Counted from the first letter of the stretch, positions 43,707 to 53,084 are shown. The stretch: 64,000 nucleotides of DNA from DASRDR01 sp035550795 (GCA_035550795.1 DASZOL010000060.1:1-64000), one strand, 5' to 3'. A program made the numbers and translations. The notes: generated by a model not told the origin, from the sequence alone.

Positions 43707-43724
43707 CGAACTGCGGAAGTTGGG
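43707..43724 (-). repeat. right terminal inverted repeat of the IS
   Basis: CGAACTGCGGAAGTTGGG, pairs exactly with the left end. Confidence 0.92.
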
Positions 43725-43801
43725 TTAGGCCCCGCTGTTGGAGGATCCGCGTTCCTCGAAGGGCTGACGCCGCGCCCGGCCGCCGGCGGCGGGCTACGCG
43801 G

Positions 43802-45223
43802 CTACCGCACGGCGCCGCGGTTCCGCCACCACCCCTGCAGGAGCCCGTCGACGACTTCCGCCAGCTGGGTGAGCGTGCGGCACTCGCGGACGAGATCGCA
43901 GTGAGGCGCGTAGAGCGGCATCACGGAGTCGCCCACGCCCCAGCCCCACTGCCCTTCGGGGTTGAGCCAGATGATCCCCTTCACGCGCTCGCGCATGAGC
44001 CGGAGCGCCCAGGCCTGCGGATCGTTGTAGTTGTTCCGGGCGTCCCCCAGGATCAGGAGGGTCGTCTTCCGGTCGAGCCGGTCGAGCGACTCCCGGCAGA
44101 ACCGCGCGAAAGCGTAGCCGAAGTCCGAGCGGCTGTGGTAGTCGACCGGGGCGTGGCCGAGCGCGTACTCGACGGCCCGCTCCACGGGAAGCGTCCGGAA
44201 GGACTCGGACACCTCCGCGATCTCCGAGACGAAGGCGAAGCTCTGAACCTTGGAGAAGCACTCCTGCAGGTTCCAGACGAGCTGGAGCATGAAGCGCGAG
44301 GCGTTCCGCACGGAGTCGGAGACGTCGCAGAGCGTGACCAGGCGCGGCTTCTCGCGACGCCGGCGGCGCCACCGGAGCTCGATGGGCACCCCGCCGTACG
44401 GGAGACTCGCGCGGAGCGTGCGGTGCATGTCGAGCTTGCCCTGCTGCTCGCGCCGCAGCCGGAGCGCGAGGGCGTCCTTGATCCGGCGCGCGAGGCGGGC
44501 GACCACCGCCTGCATCTGCGCGACCTCGTCGGCCGACAGCGTGAAGAGCGGCTTCTCCGCCAGCTGCTCGCGCCGGAGTCGCTCGGCCTGGCCGTGCCCT
44601 CGTCGGGCCAGCTCCCGCTCGACATGCTGTCGCACCAGGCGTCGGAATGCCTCGAGCCGGAGCTCCATGTAGGTACGGAGCCGTGCGAGCACGCCCGGGT
44701 CCATCCCCTGCGCCTCCGCGGCGCGGAGGAGGGCTTCCAGGTCCGCCTCGATCTCCTGCCACGGGAACTGGTCCCAGATCTTGCGGGTGAAGTAACCGAC
44801 CTGGAGGAAGTAGAAGAGGCGCTCGAGCCCGATGCCTCGCCCGCCCTGCCGGACCGCGAGCTCGAGCGAGGAGGCGTCCGAGAGCAGCAGCATCTCGGCG
44901 AGGGGATCGACGTCGAGCTCTCCCTCCTGCTCGAGCAGTCGCTCGAGGAGCGCCCGCGCCCACGGATCCTCGCGGCCGAGCGCCTTGGCCGCCTCCGCCC
45001 CGAGCCCCTTCAGGTCGAAGAAGTAGAGCTCGAAGATGCGCTCGAACGTTGGGAGGTCGCGTGTCTCCTTGACAAGCGTCGCGGCCAGGGCGTGGCGGAA
45101 GTCGTCGCGGTCCCGGAGGCCGACCGCCTCCGCCGCTTGGAGCGCGTCGAGCGCCTCGGTGGTCGAGACGCGCACCTCCGCCCGCCGGAGGTCGCCGATG
45201 AACTCGATGATCCGGTCGTCCAC
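43802..45223 (-). CDS. VWA-domain protein, CoxE type
   Basis: 473 residues, GTG start. The N-terminal half is helical (about 1-270); the C-terminal half is a von Willebrand A domain with an intact MIDAS motif CDVSDSVRN (D-x-S-x-S) near residue 297, a Thr in RKTTLLILGD and the WLNPEGQWGWGVGDS end typical of CoxE. With the adjacent MoxR ATPase it forms a chaperone pair that inserts metals or remodels complexes, classically the Mo-CO dehydrogenase. No CoxMSL genes are in the window, so the client is unknown. The IS ends 77 bases beyond its stop. Confidence 0.88.
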   Translation of the reverse strand: MDDRIIEFIGDLRRAEVRVSTTEALDALQAAEAVGLRDRDDFRHALAATLVKETRDLPTFERIFELYFFDLKGLGAEAAKALGREDPWARALLERLLEQEGELDVDPLAEMLLLSDASSLELAVRQGGRGIGLERLFYFLQVGYFTRKIWDQFPWQEIEADLEALLRAAEAQGMDPGVLARLRTYMELRLEAFRRLVRQHVERELARRGHGQAERLRREQLAEKPLFTLSADEVAQMQAVVARLARRIKDALALRLRREQQGKLDMHRTLRASLPYGGVPIELRWRRRRREKPRLVTLCDVSDSVRNASRFMLQLVWNLQECFSKVQSFAFVSEIAEVSESFRTLPVERAVEYALGHAPVDYHSRSDFGYAFARFCRESLDRLDRKTTLLILGDARNNYNDPQAWALRLMRERVKGIIWLNPEGQWGWGVGDSVMPLYAPHCDLVRECRTLTQLAEVVDGLLQGWWRNRGAVR

Positions 45224-45243
45224 CGCGAGAACCCGGCCGCGCC

Positions 45244-46155
45244 CTACGAGTCGGCCAGAACCTTGTCGAGGCTCGCCTTCACCCGCTCGAGGTCGCGCTC
45301 GTGCTTGACGACGAGCGTGAGGGTGGATTCGACGAGCGCCGGGTCGAGCCGGTCCGCGTTCAGGATCACCAGCGCCCGTGCCCAGTCGAGGCTCTCCGAG
45401 ATCGAGGGCGCCTTCCGGAGCTCAAGGGCTCGGATCTTCTGCACGGCGCTCACAACCTGCCGGGCGAGCTGCTCCGACACCTCGGGCACCTTGAGCCGGA
45501 TGATCGCCAGCTCCTCGCCGGCGCTCGGGAAGTCGATGAACAGGTGCAGGCACCGGCGCTTCAGGCCGTCGGTCAGCTCCCGAGCGTTGTTGGAGGTGAG
45601 CACCACGAGCGGGAGGTGGCGGGCCTTGATCGTGCCGAGCTCGGGCACCGAGACCTGCCAGTCGGACAGCACCTCGTGGAGGAAGGCCTCGAACTCGACC
45701 TCCGCCTTGTCGATCTCGTCCACGAGGAGCACGACGGGCTCGTCGGCCAGGATCGCCCCCAGCAGGGGACGCGGCGAGAGGAAGCGCCGCGAGAAGAAGG
45801 CGTCCTCCTGCCGGGCGATGCGGTCGACCGCGTCCGACAGGGACGGGGCGTCGGCGATCAGCTCGCCGATCCGCTCCCGCAGCATCTGCGTGTACAGGAG
45901 CTGCTTCGCGTACTTCCACTCGTAAAGGGCCTTGGCCTCGTCCAGCCCCTCGTAGCACTGGAGCCGCACCAGCGGCCGGCCGGCGGTCTCGGCCAGCACC
46001 TTGGCCAGCTCGGTTTTTCCGACCCCCGCCGGCCCCTCCACGAGGACCGGGCGGTTCATCCGGCTGGCGAGGTAGACGACGGTGGCGATGCGACGGCTGG
46101 CGATGTAGCGGCTCGCGCGGAACCGCTCCTGGACCTCCTCGACGGACGCGAACAT
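45244..46155 (-). CDS. MoxR-family AAA+ ATPase
   Basis: 303 residues. Walker A GPAGVGKTELAK near residue 42, Walker B VVLLVDEIDKAE near 140, sensor 1 in LTSNNAREL and an arginine finger in LKRRCLHLFIDFP. It powers conformational maturation together with VWA proteins. It lies 20 bases upstream of the VWA gene, with a GGAGAAGG ribosome site. It is close to CoxD in sequence, but no carbon monoxide dehydrogenase is nearby. Confidence 0.92.
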   Translation of the reverse strand: MFASVEEVQERFRASRYIASRRIATVVYLASRMNRPVLVEGPAGVGKTELAKVLAETAGRPLVRLQCYEGLDEAKALYEWKYAKQLLYTQMLRERIGELIADAPSLSDAVDRIARQEDAFFSRRFLSPRPLLGAILADEPVVLLVDEIDKAEVEFEAFLHEVLSDWQVSVPELGTIKARHLPLVVLTSNNARELTDGLKRRCLHLFIDFPSAGEELAIIRLKVPEVSEQLARQVVSAVQKIRALELRKAPSISESLDWARALVILNADRLDPALVESTLTLVVKHERDLERVKASLDKVLADS

Positions 46156-46268
46156 GCCTTCTCCTCAGCTCCTGGGTCTTCGGGCCCCGGTCTGTCTGGT
46201 CGGCGGCAGCCCCGACGGGGTCGCCCTCATGCGCTCCCGGGGCTCCCGGCACGAGGCTCCATGATACC

Positions 46269-47510
46269 TCAGGGGCGCGGCTCGGGCAGTCGGAGCGCGA
46301 CGGCCAGTCCGGCGAGCGGCAAGGCCGCGACCAGGTAGAGAGCCGCGTAGAGGCCCCAGCGGTCCGCAATCCAGCCAAGGAGCGTCACGCCGAGGCCGCC
46401 TGTGCCGATGGCCAGTCCCACGATCAGCCCGGCCGCCATGCCGAGGTGCCGCGGGAGGTACGCCTGCCCGAGCGCGACCGTGACCGAGAACGAGGACACC
46501 AGGACGAATCCGACCGCGGCCAGCGTCGCCGCCGCGATCCAGCCCCCCGGACGCCAGAGAAAGAGGCCGATGAGCGGGGTCGAGAGGAGCAGGCTCAGGA
46601 CGATGTAGCGGCGAGGCCCCCAGCGATCGGCGACCGGGCCACCCGCGAGGGTGCCCACGGCGCCCGCCCCGAGGAACAGGAAGAGGAGCGCCCCCACGAC
46701 GCGCATGTCCTGGCCGAGGACGTCGACGTACAGAAAGGGCACGTACGTCACGAGCCCGAGCTGCGTCCACGACCGGACCGTCACGACCCCGATCAGGAGG
46801 GCCATGGCCCCTCGCATGTCGCGGCCGCCTTCCCGTGTCACACGCGCCGTCACGCCCCTGGCCGGCGGCGCGATGAGCGTGGGCAGGACCGTCGCCAGCA
46901 ACCCCGCGACCAGCAGGCCGGGCACCAGCAGCCCGAGGGTCCCCGGCAGGCCGAAGCGCGGAACGAGGAAGGTCACGGCCGGGGGCCCGAGGGCGATGCC
47001 GATGTTCCCGCCGATCGAGAAGAGCGAGAGACCGGTGGCCTTGCGATCGCCGGCGACGCGGTTCGCCGTGCGGTAGCCCTCGGGATGGTAGGCGGCGACA
47101 CCGAGGCCCGATATCACGACCACCGCGAGCAGGCCCCAGTAGGAGGGGACAATGCCCGCCAGCGAGACCCCGGTGGCGGCCAGGACCACCGCCCACGGCA
47201 GGAGCCACCGACGCGTCGCGCGGTCCGCCAGATAGCCGAAGATGGGCTGGACCAGGGACGAGGTCATGCTCGCGACGAGCAAGATCGCGGCGGAGCTCGC
47301 ATACGACAGACCGAAGGCGGTCTTCAGGAAGGGCAGGAGCGGCGCCAGGGCCCCCTGGTTCATGTCGACCACGAGATGCCCCAGAGCCAGCAGGGAGAGC
47401 ACGCGAGTGTTTGGGCGCGCCCTGACCGCCCCGGCGCCGCCCACCGGCACCGTGTCGGCCACATCGGGCACGCGGCGCTCGATAGGCGGCGATCGCTTCA
47501 CTCGCGCCAT
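46269..47510 (-). CDS. MFS transporter, fosmidomycin-resistance-like
   Basis: 413 residues from ATG 47510, twelve predicted helices. ALGHLVVDMNQGALAPLLPFLK at helix 1 and the FGYLADRATRRWLLP loop 2-3 motif match the Fsr-like MFS group; a matching ADRWGPRRYIVL motif sits in the second half. It is likely a drug or metabolite exporter; the substrate is not known. It is divergent from the M48 peptidase gene. Confidence 0.86.
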   Translation of the reverse strand: MARVKRSPPIERRVPDVADTVPVGGAGAVRARPNTRVLSLLALGHLVVDMNQGALAPLLPFLKTAFGLSYASSAAILLVASMTSSLVQPIFGYLADRATRRWLLPWAVVLAATGVSLAGIVPSYWGLLAVVVISGLGVAAYHPEGYRTANRVAGDRKATGLSLFSIGGNIGIALGPPAVTFLVPRFGLPGTLGLLVPGLLVAGLLATVLPTLIAPPARGVTARVTREGGRDMRGAMALLIGVVTVRSWTQLGLVTYVPFLYVDVLGQDMRVVGALLFLFLGAGAVGTLAGGPVADRWGPRRYIVLSLLLSTPLIGLFLWRPGGWIAAATLAAVGFVLVSSFSVTVALGQAYLPRHLGMAAGLIVGLAIGTGGLGVTLLGWIADRWGLYAALYLVAALPLAGLAVALRLPEPRP

Positions 47511-47597
47511 CGTACCATTCCTGGCGAGTCGCGAGGAGTGCCCGCCGCGCGCTGTCGCGGCTTGTGACCCTCCGGAACGCCGGTTACGCTTCGAGAG

Positions 47598-48734
47598 ATG
47601 AGCGACGCGTCCGACACCGACGTGCGGCGCTATCATCGGCGACAGTTCGCGCTGACGCTCGCCGACCTCGCCCTCGGCGCCATGCTGCTCGCGTGGTGGA
47701 GCTGGGGAGGCGCCGCCGCGTGGCTCGCCGGTCTCCTGGAGGCGTCACTGGGCTCACCGCTCGCCGTCGTCGCCGCCATGGCGCTGGCGGTCGGCGGCTC
47801 CCAGGCGCTCCTGACGTTTCCGCTCGACCTCGTGGCCGGCTTCGTCCTTCCCCGCCGGGCGGGCCTGCTCACCCAGCCGCTCGGCGGCTGGCTCGGCGAC
47901 CGCGCAAAGGCGCTCGCCATCGGCGGCATCCTCGGACTGCTGACCGTGGAGGTCGTGTACGCCCTCCTCCGGTGGAGCCCGGACTGGTGGTGGCTCTGGG
48001 CCGGAACGGCCCTCGCGGCGGGACTGGCCCTGCTGGCCGCGATCGTGCCGATGTGGCTCGTGCCGCTCTTCTACCGCGTGACGCCGGTCGAGGACCCGAC
48101 GCTCCGCGAGCGGATCCTCGCGCTCGCCGCGCGGGTGGGGGTCAAGGCCGCCAGGGTGGCGGTCGCCGACTTCTCGCGCAAGGGCCGCACCGCCAACGCG
48201 GCCGTCGTGGGCCTCGGCCGCACGCGCCGGATCCTGGTGAGCGACACGCTGCTCGCCGAGTTCCCCGCCGAGGAGGTCGAGGTCGTCCTCGCCCACGAGC
48301 TCGTCCACCACGCCCGCCGCCACGTGGCCAAGGGAGTCCTGCTTCAGGGCGGGCTGCTTCTCGCCGCCCTGTGGATCGCCGACGGGGCCCTCCGGACGGG
48401 CGCAGCCGCGCTCGGGCTGGCCGGGCCCGCCGACCCTGCCGGTCTACCGTTCTTCGCGCTGGTGGTCACCGCCCTCGGCCTGGCGGCAACGCCCCTGGTG
48501 GCGGCGTGGTCGCGCCGGCTCGAGCGCGAAGCCGATCGCGTCGCACTGGAGGTCACCAGGACACCGGACGCCTTCGTCGCAGCCATGGAGCGGCTCGGTC
48601 GCCTCAACCTGGCCGAGCGGCGCCCGGGGCGCGTCCGCGAGCTCCTCTTCGCCACGCATCCCTCCATCGAAGCGCGGATCGCGGCCGGGCGCGCGGCCGG
48701 GGCGCGGTTCCCCGCGCGCCCTGGATTGCCTTGA
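47598..48734 (+). CDS. M48-family (Ste24/HtpX-like) membrane metallopeptidase
   Basis: 378 residues. N-terminal helices (about 15-155), zinc motif HELVHH near residue 233 (HExxH), a third ligand Glu in EREADRVAL near 310 and a C-terminal ATHPSIEARIAAG that matches the family end. It is like the CAAX protease Ste24 and probably degrades or processes membrane proteins. An overlapping TTGACA at its stop may belong to the next gene. Confidence 0.88.
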   Translation: MSDASDTDVRRYHRRQFALTLADLALGAMLLAWWSWGGAAAWLAGLLEASLGSPLAVVAAMALAVGGSQALLTFPLDLVAGFVLPRRAGLLTQPLGGWLGDRAKALAIGGILGLLTVEVVYALLRWSPDWWWLWAGTALAAGLALLAAIVPMWLVPLFYRVTPVEDPTLRERILALAARVGVKAARVAVADFSRKGRTANAAVVGLGRTRRILVSDTLLAEFPAEEVEVVLAHELVHHARRHVAKGVLLQGGLLLAALWIADGALRTGAAALGLAGPADPAGLPFFALVVTALGLAATPLVAAWSRRLEREADRVALEVTRTPDAFVAAMERLGRLNLAERRPGRVRELLFATHPSIEARIAAGRAAGARFPARPGLP

Positions 48735-48820
48735 CAGGTCCGGGACGGGAGTGCGAGCCTGCCCTCCGCGGCGACGCCCGACTCGCGCCGACCGATTGAC
48801 TGCTTCCCGGGAGGCTCCGC

Positions 48821-50020
48821 ATGAGTGACCTGGACCGCCTCAAGACGCGCGTGACCGAGGCCGTCGACCGGATGGCCGAGGAGCTCTGGACCCTTGCGCT
48901 CCGGATCCACGCCAACCCGGAGCTGGCCTTCAAGGAAGAAAAGGCGGCGGCCTGGCTGAGCGAGCTCCTCGAGCGGGAGGGATGCCGCGTCGAGCGGGGC
49001 GTGGGCGGCCTGCCCACGGCGTTCCGCGCGGAGGTGCCCGGCGCGGGGGACGGCCCCACGATCGCCGTGATGGCAGAGTACGATGCGCTGCCCGGCATCG
49101 GCCATGCGTGCGGCCACAACATCATCGCCACGGCGGGCGCCGGCGCCGGCGCCGCGCTGGCCGTCGTCGCGGCGAGCCTCGCCCAGGCACGCCTGCCGTA
49201 CCGGGGCCGCATTACCGTGCTGGGAACTCCGGCCGAGGAGGGGGGCGCGGGCAAGGTCAAGCTCATGGACGCCGGCGTGTTCCGCGGCGTCGACGCCGCG
49301 ATGATGATCCACCCGCGTTGTGGCACCCAGGTGTGGCGGCCGACGCTCGGGCTCATGAAGGCGAAGGTGGAATACTTCGGCAAGGCCGCGCACGCCGCGT
49401 CCTGGCCATGGCGGGGCGTCAACGCCCTCAACGCGGTGATCGGCCTGTTCAACGCGCTCGACGCGATGCGCCAGCACCTCCGTCCCGACGCCCGCGTCCA
49501 CGGGGTCATCACGGTCGGCGGCCAGCAGCCCAACATCATCCCCGAGTACACCGCCGCCGAGTTCTATCTCCGGTCGCTCGACAAGGAGTACCTCCAGGAG
49601 GTCCGGCGCCGGTTCGAGGCCGCCGCAGAGGGCGCCGCGACCGCCACGGGGTGCCGCGCCCAGGTCACCATCGACCCGACGATCCACGACCCGCTCAAGC
49701 CCAATTCCGCGATGGCCGACCTCTTCGAGCGGAACCTCGCGCGGATCGACTTCCCGGTCGACCCGGACGACGGTCAGGCCGGGTACGGCTCGACGGACGC
49801 CGGCAACGTCAGCCACGCGGTCCCCACCATCCATCCGTACGTCCGCACGGCGCCCGACGGCGTGCCCGGCCACTCGCGCGAGTTCGCCGAGCACAACGCC
49901 ACACCGCTGGCGCGGGCCGGCATGGTGGCGGGGGCGAAGGCGCTGGCCCTGACCGCGCTGGACCTCCTCGCCCAGCCCGGCGCGCTCAAGGCGGCGAAGG
50001 AGGAATTTAGCCGGGGGTGA
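48821..50020 (+). CDS. M20-family amidohydrolase/peptidase
   Basis: 399 residues, ATG preceded by GGGAGG. Metal-binding motifs are AEYDALPGIGHACGHN near residue 87 and the bridging Glu in GTPAEEGGAGKVKLM near 140; the dimerisation domain starts at about 180 (EYFGKAAHAA). The closest style is AbgB/p-aminobenzoyl-glutamate-hydrolase-like M20D amidohydrolases. The true substrate is unknown. It converges on the ThyX-like gene. Confidence 0.88.
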   Translation: MSDLDRLKTRVTEAVDRMAEELWTLALRIHANPELAFKEEKAAAWLSELLEREGCRVERGVGGLPTAFRAEVPGAGDGPTIAVMAEYDALPGIGHACGHNIIATAGAGAGAALAVVAASLAQARLPYRGRITVLGTPAEEGGAGKVKLMDAGVFRGVDAAMMIHPRCGTQVWRPTLGLMKAKVEYFGKAAHAASWPWRGVNALNAVIGLFNALDAMRQHLRPDARVHGVITVGGQQPNIIPEYTAAEFYLRSLDKEYLQEVRRRFEAAAEGAATATGCRAQVTIDPTIHDPLKPNSAMADLFERNLARIDFPVDPDDGQAGYGSTDAGNVSHAVPTIHPYVRTAPDGVPGHSREFAEHNATPLARAGMVAGAKALALTALDLLAQPGALKAAKEEFSRG

Positions 50021-50127
50021 GGTGGCGCGACCGCCTCGCCACCTCGATCGCACCGGCGACCGACAGCGAGAGTCGCGTCACCGGTCCGCGTACCGGCAAG
50101 ACATGGGGGCGATCCTCACGTCGTCAC

Positions 50128-50150
50128 GCCGGCGGAGGCGCCTCGCCGGC
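50128..50150. terminator. strong hairpin in convergent M20/thyX-like gap
   Basis: GCCGGCG (50128-50134) pairs with CGCCGGC (50144-50150), with the self-complementary AGGCGCCT in the loop. It sits directly beside the stop of the minus-strand ThyX-like gene. Confidence 0.5.
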
Positions 50151-51800
50151 TCAGGCGCGATCCGCCGGCCCGGTCTCGGAGAGGGCGCGCCGGCGAGCGT
50201 CGGTGCGCCGCTCGGCCTCCAGCCGCTCGAGCTCGACGGCCGAGTGATCGACGAAGCGCATGGCCGCCGCCAGCGCGCGATGCCCGGCCCGATCGGCGAT
50301 GAGACGGTGCATCGCCTGGCAAACGCGCCGGTAGGCGGGGTGACCCTGGGGCGCCGTCCTGAGCTCCAGCATGTGCATCGCCTCGCGGGCGTTCATCTCC
50401 ATGTAGAAGCGGATGCGGTACGCCATGCTCACGGCGTAGGGCGCCACCGGCGCGAGGCGCGCCGCGGAGACCCGGTCGTGGAGCGCGGCCGAGGCGTCCA
50501 TGACCCGCCGCCAGTCCGCGCCGCCACCCGCCTCCTCGACCGCCTCGGGCATGACGTATCCGTGCCGCGGGCCGAGCGGCTGCCACTCGAGCGATAGCAG
50601 CCGGTGCCGCTGGAGGTCGCGAAACGCCCCGTAGTCCGTGAGCACGTCGAAGCGGTAGCTCGTCCGCTCGAAGGCTCGCCCCGGCTTGTGACGGCGGTTG
50701 ACGCGCTCGCCCACGTACGCCCGCAGGACGGCGGCGCGCTCCTCGACGCTCATGCGGCGCGCCCGCGCGAGGAGCTGATCGTCAGGCAGGTCCGAGGCGG
50801 CGTAGAGGGCGGCCGCCACGACCTTGACCTCACCCTCGGGGTCGAAGTCCACCAGCGCCACCTCCGGGCGCGGCTCGAGAGCGACCGTCCCCAGGGCGCG
50901 CGTGGCGATGGCCTGCGTCGCCTCCCGCGTGGCGGCGAGGTAGGCCGACCAGGCCCCGCCTCGGTCGGGAGCGTCGACGCGACGGAGGAAAGCCGGAATC
51001 ACCTTGCGCAGCTCGATGAGCATGAGGTCGGCGCACGCGCGGGCCTCGGCGAGCGGCGACGCGCGAAGGCGCAGGAGGAGCGCCTCGTAGGCCTGGCCGG
51101 TGCCGTAGAGACCCAGGTTCGATCGCGTCGCCGCCGGGAGGAGGCCGCGGAGGGTGTCGAGCGCCTTCGCCCGGATCGTGCTCCGGTAGACGGCCTCCGA
51201 GTCCGAGGGCTGGCGTGGATGGCGCCGCCGGAAGTACTCCTGCATCGGCTCGAGCCAGCGGGCATACGTCTCGAACGCCGTGTCGAGCACCGCCTCGAAC
51301 TCGCGCTCGAGCGGTGAGCCCCGCACCTCCGACGGCACGTGGTAGCGCCAGCGCCCGTCGGGCCGGTCGGCGTAGGGGACGTAGCGGGTCGACTGCTCAA
51401 GGTAGGCCATCAGACGGCCCCACTCGAGGAGCTTCGTGAGGACGTTGGAGACGCCCTCGCACGCGAGGTGGACGCCGCCCAGCTGGGCCACCGAGTCATC
51501 GCCGTACTCTACGAACACGCGCTCGAAGAGCCTCTCCGCCCGCGCGATGCCGACGTCCCCGGCCGGCTTGCTCCCTTCCGTCTCCAGCCCCGCCGCGCCG
51601 GCGAACTCATCGAGGAACAGGCGGCGCAGGGTCTTCGCGGAGCGAGAGTAGCGGGCGAAGAGCGCGCCCTTCACGACCTCGGGGAGGTTGACCAGCGCGA
51701 AGACGGGCCCCTCGAGGCTCGTGAAGTAGGGCGCGAGCCGGGCGCGCTCCTCGGGCGTGAAGGACTCCGTGATCCCGACGCCCAGCGAGGCGGTGCTCAC
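50151..51800 (-). CDS. tandem-domain ThyX-like (FAD-dependent thymidylate synthase) protein
   Basis: 549 residues, about twice the size of canonical ThyX, made of two ThyX-like halves. The first half has LMAYLEQSTRY (Ser137) but reads WGR where the RHR motif belongs. The second half has RHR at 398-400 but Pro408 at the conserved Ser position. Together they supply one complete RHRx7S-type set. It probably either makes dTMP using FAD, NADPH and folate, or is a derived flavoenzyme. GTG start, 4 bases after azlD. There is no thyA in the window. Confidence 0.8.
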   Translation of the reverse strand: MSTASLGVGITESFTPEERARLAPYFTSLEGPVFALVNLPEVVKGALFARYSRSAKTLRRLFLDEFAGAAGLETEGSKPAGDVGIARAERLFERVFVEYGDDSVAQLGGVHLACEGVSNVLTKLLEWGRLMAYLEQSTRYVPYADRPDGRWRYHVPSEVRGSPLEREFEAVLDTAFETYARWLEPMQEYFRRRHPRQPSDSEAVYRSTIRAKALDTLRGLLPAATRSNLGLYGTGQAYEALLLRLRASPLAEARACADLMLIELRKVIPAFLRRVDAPDRGGAWSAYLAATREATQAIATRALGTVALEPRPEVALVDFDPEGEVKVVAAALYAASDLPDDQLLARARRMSVEERAAVLRAYVGERVNRRHKPGRAFERTSYRFDVLTDYGAFRDLQRHRLLSLEWQPLGPRHGYVMPEAVEEAGGGADWRRVMDASAALHDRVSAARLAPVAPYAVSMAYRIRFYMEMNAREAMHMLELRTAPQGHPAYRRVCQAMHRLIADRAGHRALAAAMRFVDHSAVELERLEAERRTDARRRALSETGPADRA

Positions 51801-51804
51801 GCGC

Positions 51805-52125
51805 CTATCCTAGCAGGGCGCGCAGGAGGGCGACTAGGACGACGCCGCCCGCGACGGCGACCAGCAGGTGGCCCGTCCGGCGGGCGAGGACGGCGACGAC
51901 CGCCGCCGCCGGGAGATCGGTCACCCACCCCGGCGTGCCGGCCCCCGGCGTCAGGAGGACGAGCGGCAGCGCGAGCGCCGTGATCAGGGCGATCGGGAGC
52001 GCCGCGAAGTACCGCTCGAGCCATCCGGGCAGCCGCCGCCGGGCCAGCGCGAGCAGCAGCGGGGCGCGCGTCAGGTAGGTGGCCGCGCCCATGGCGGCGA
52101 ACGCGAGGAGGAGCTCGACTCTCAT
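51805..52125 (-). CDS. azlD: AzlD-family branched-chain amino acid exporter subunit
   Basis: 106 residues, three or four helices; the MGAATYLTRAPLLLALARRRLPGW start is the AzlD signature, with PLVLLTPG near residue 55. It forms the small partner of AzlC in an inner-membrane exporter of branched-chain amino acids or analogues. Its ATG overlaps the azlC stop (ATGA). Confidence 0.86.
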   Translation of the reverse strand: MRVELLLAFAAMGAATYLTRAPLLLALARRRLPGWLERYFAALPIALITALALPLVLLTPGAGTPGWVTDLPAAAVVAVLARRTGHLLVAVAGGVVLVALLRALLG

Positions 52126-52805
52126 CGAAGTGGCTCGGCCGGGGAGCCGGGGTGGGCTGCCGGCCGGCCGGGGGCGGCACGGGAGCCGGGCGAGCGCGGG
52201 GCGAGCCACACACCGAGCGCCGAGGCGCCCAGCCCGGCCAGCGCGATGTGCCAGGTGCCTCCGATCGCGCCCTTGACCGACAGGGCGATCGCGGCCGCGA
52301 CCCCCGCGACGGCCCACTGCCAGGGCGCCTGGATCGTCCGGGCCAGGATCGCGATGAACACGGCCGGGAACACGAAGTCGAGCCCGTAGCGGTGGGGATC
52401 GGGGATGCGCCCGCCCAGGATGCCGCCCGCCGTGGCCCCCAGGTACCAGGCGAGGAAGGTCGAGGCCGCCGAGGCGGCGAAGTACGCGGGATGGGCCAAT
52501 CCTCGCTGAAAGCGCGCCATCGTGAGGGCGTAGGACTCGTCGCTGATGCCGTGCGCGAGGAGCGCCAGGCGTCCGCGCGACAGGTGCGCGAAGTACGGCG
52601 CCAGGCTGGCGGCCATCAAGTAGTGACGGAGGTTGACGATGTACGTCGTCACCACCAGGAGCCACCCCGGGGCGCCCGCCGCGAGCATGGGCAGCGCCAC
52701 GAACTGGGCGGTCCCCGCGGTGACCAGGAGGCACATCGCCACCAGCTCGCCCATCGACAGCCCCGCCTGGCGGGCGAGCCCGCCCCACACGACCCCGTAG
52801 GCCAC
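52122..52805 (-). CDS. azlC: AzlC-family amino acid exporter, 5' end uncertain
   Basis: At least 227 residues and about six helices, with TAGTAQFVALPMLAAGA, NLRHYLMAASLAPY and DESYALTMARF, all AzlC signatures. The listed GTG cuts into the family's first helix. The frame stays open upstream and encodes WAGVRDALSTVVPSIVAYG, which matches the AzlC N-terminus, but no ATG, GTG or TTG precedes it; CTG at 52904 is the best candidate. A TAGCAT -10-like box lies at 52962-52957. The C-terminal tail is Pro/Arg-rich. Confidence 0.84.
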   Translation of the reverse strand: MAYGVVWGGLARQAGLSMGELVAMCLLVTAGTAQFVALPMLAAGAPGWLLVVTTYIVNLRHYLMAASLAPYFAHLSRGRLALLAHGISDESYALTMARFQRGLAHPAYFAASAASTFLAWYLGATAGGILGGRIPDPHRYGLDFVFPAVFIAILARTIQAPWQWAVAGVAAAIALSVKGAIGGTWHIALAGLGASALGVWLAPRSPGSRAAPGRPAAHPGSPAEPLR

Positions 52806-53084
52806 GATGCTCGGGACGACCGTGCTGAGCGCATCCCGGACCCCCGCCCAGGCCTCGGCCCGCGCGCCGCCCGGACGGGCCGGGGGCGGCGCCCCGGCGC
52901 TCAGCGGACGCCCCCGACCAGGCGAGGCCCGAGGAATCGCACGGCGCGCACACCGGATGCTATGCCGCGACCGCGGTGGTCCCGCAATGCCGCCAAGGCC
53001 CGACCGACGCGGGCGCGCCGCGCCGCGCGCCGGGGGAGCCGGGCTCCGGGGTGGCCGATCGACCCCGGAGCCTCGTGACGGACC

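Larger units (their letters stand above)
41736..43724. mobile_element. complete IS1634-type insertion sequence
   Basis: 1989 bp bounded by perfect 18-bp inverted repeats and containing one full-length transposase gene. The flanks share TTAG (41732-41735 and 43725-43728), a likely target duplication; a fifth base G may also be shared. The element lies between the VWA gene and cotH. Intact ends and gene indicate a recent, possibly still mobile insertion. Within it, a 13-bp direct repeat GTCGCCACTACAC (41793-41805 and 43614-43626) brackets the transposase gene. Confidence 0.9.

Noticed and set aside
48731..48759. Promoter for the M20 gene at TTGACA 48731-48736
   Set aside because: No -10-like hexamer at a proper spacing, and it overlaps the M48 stop codon.
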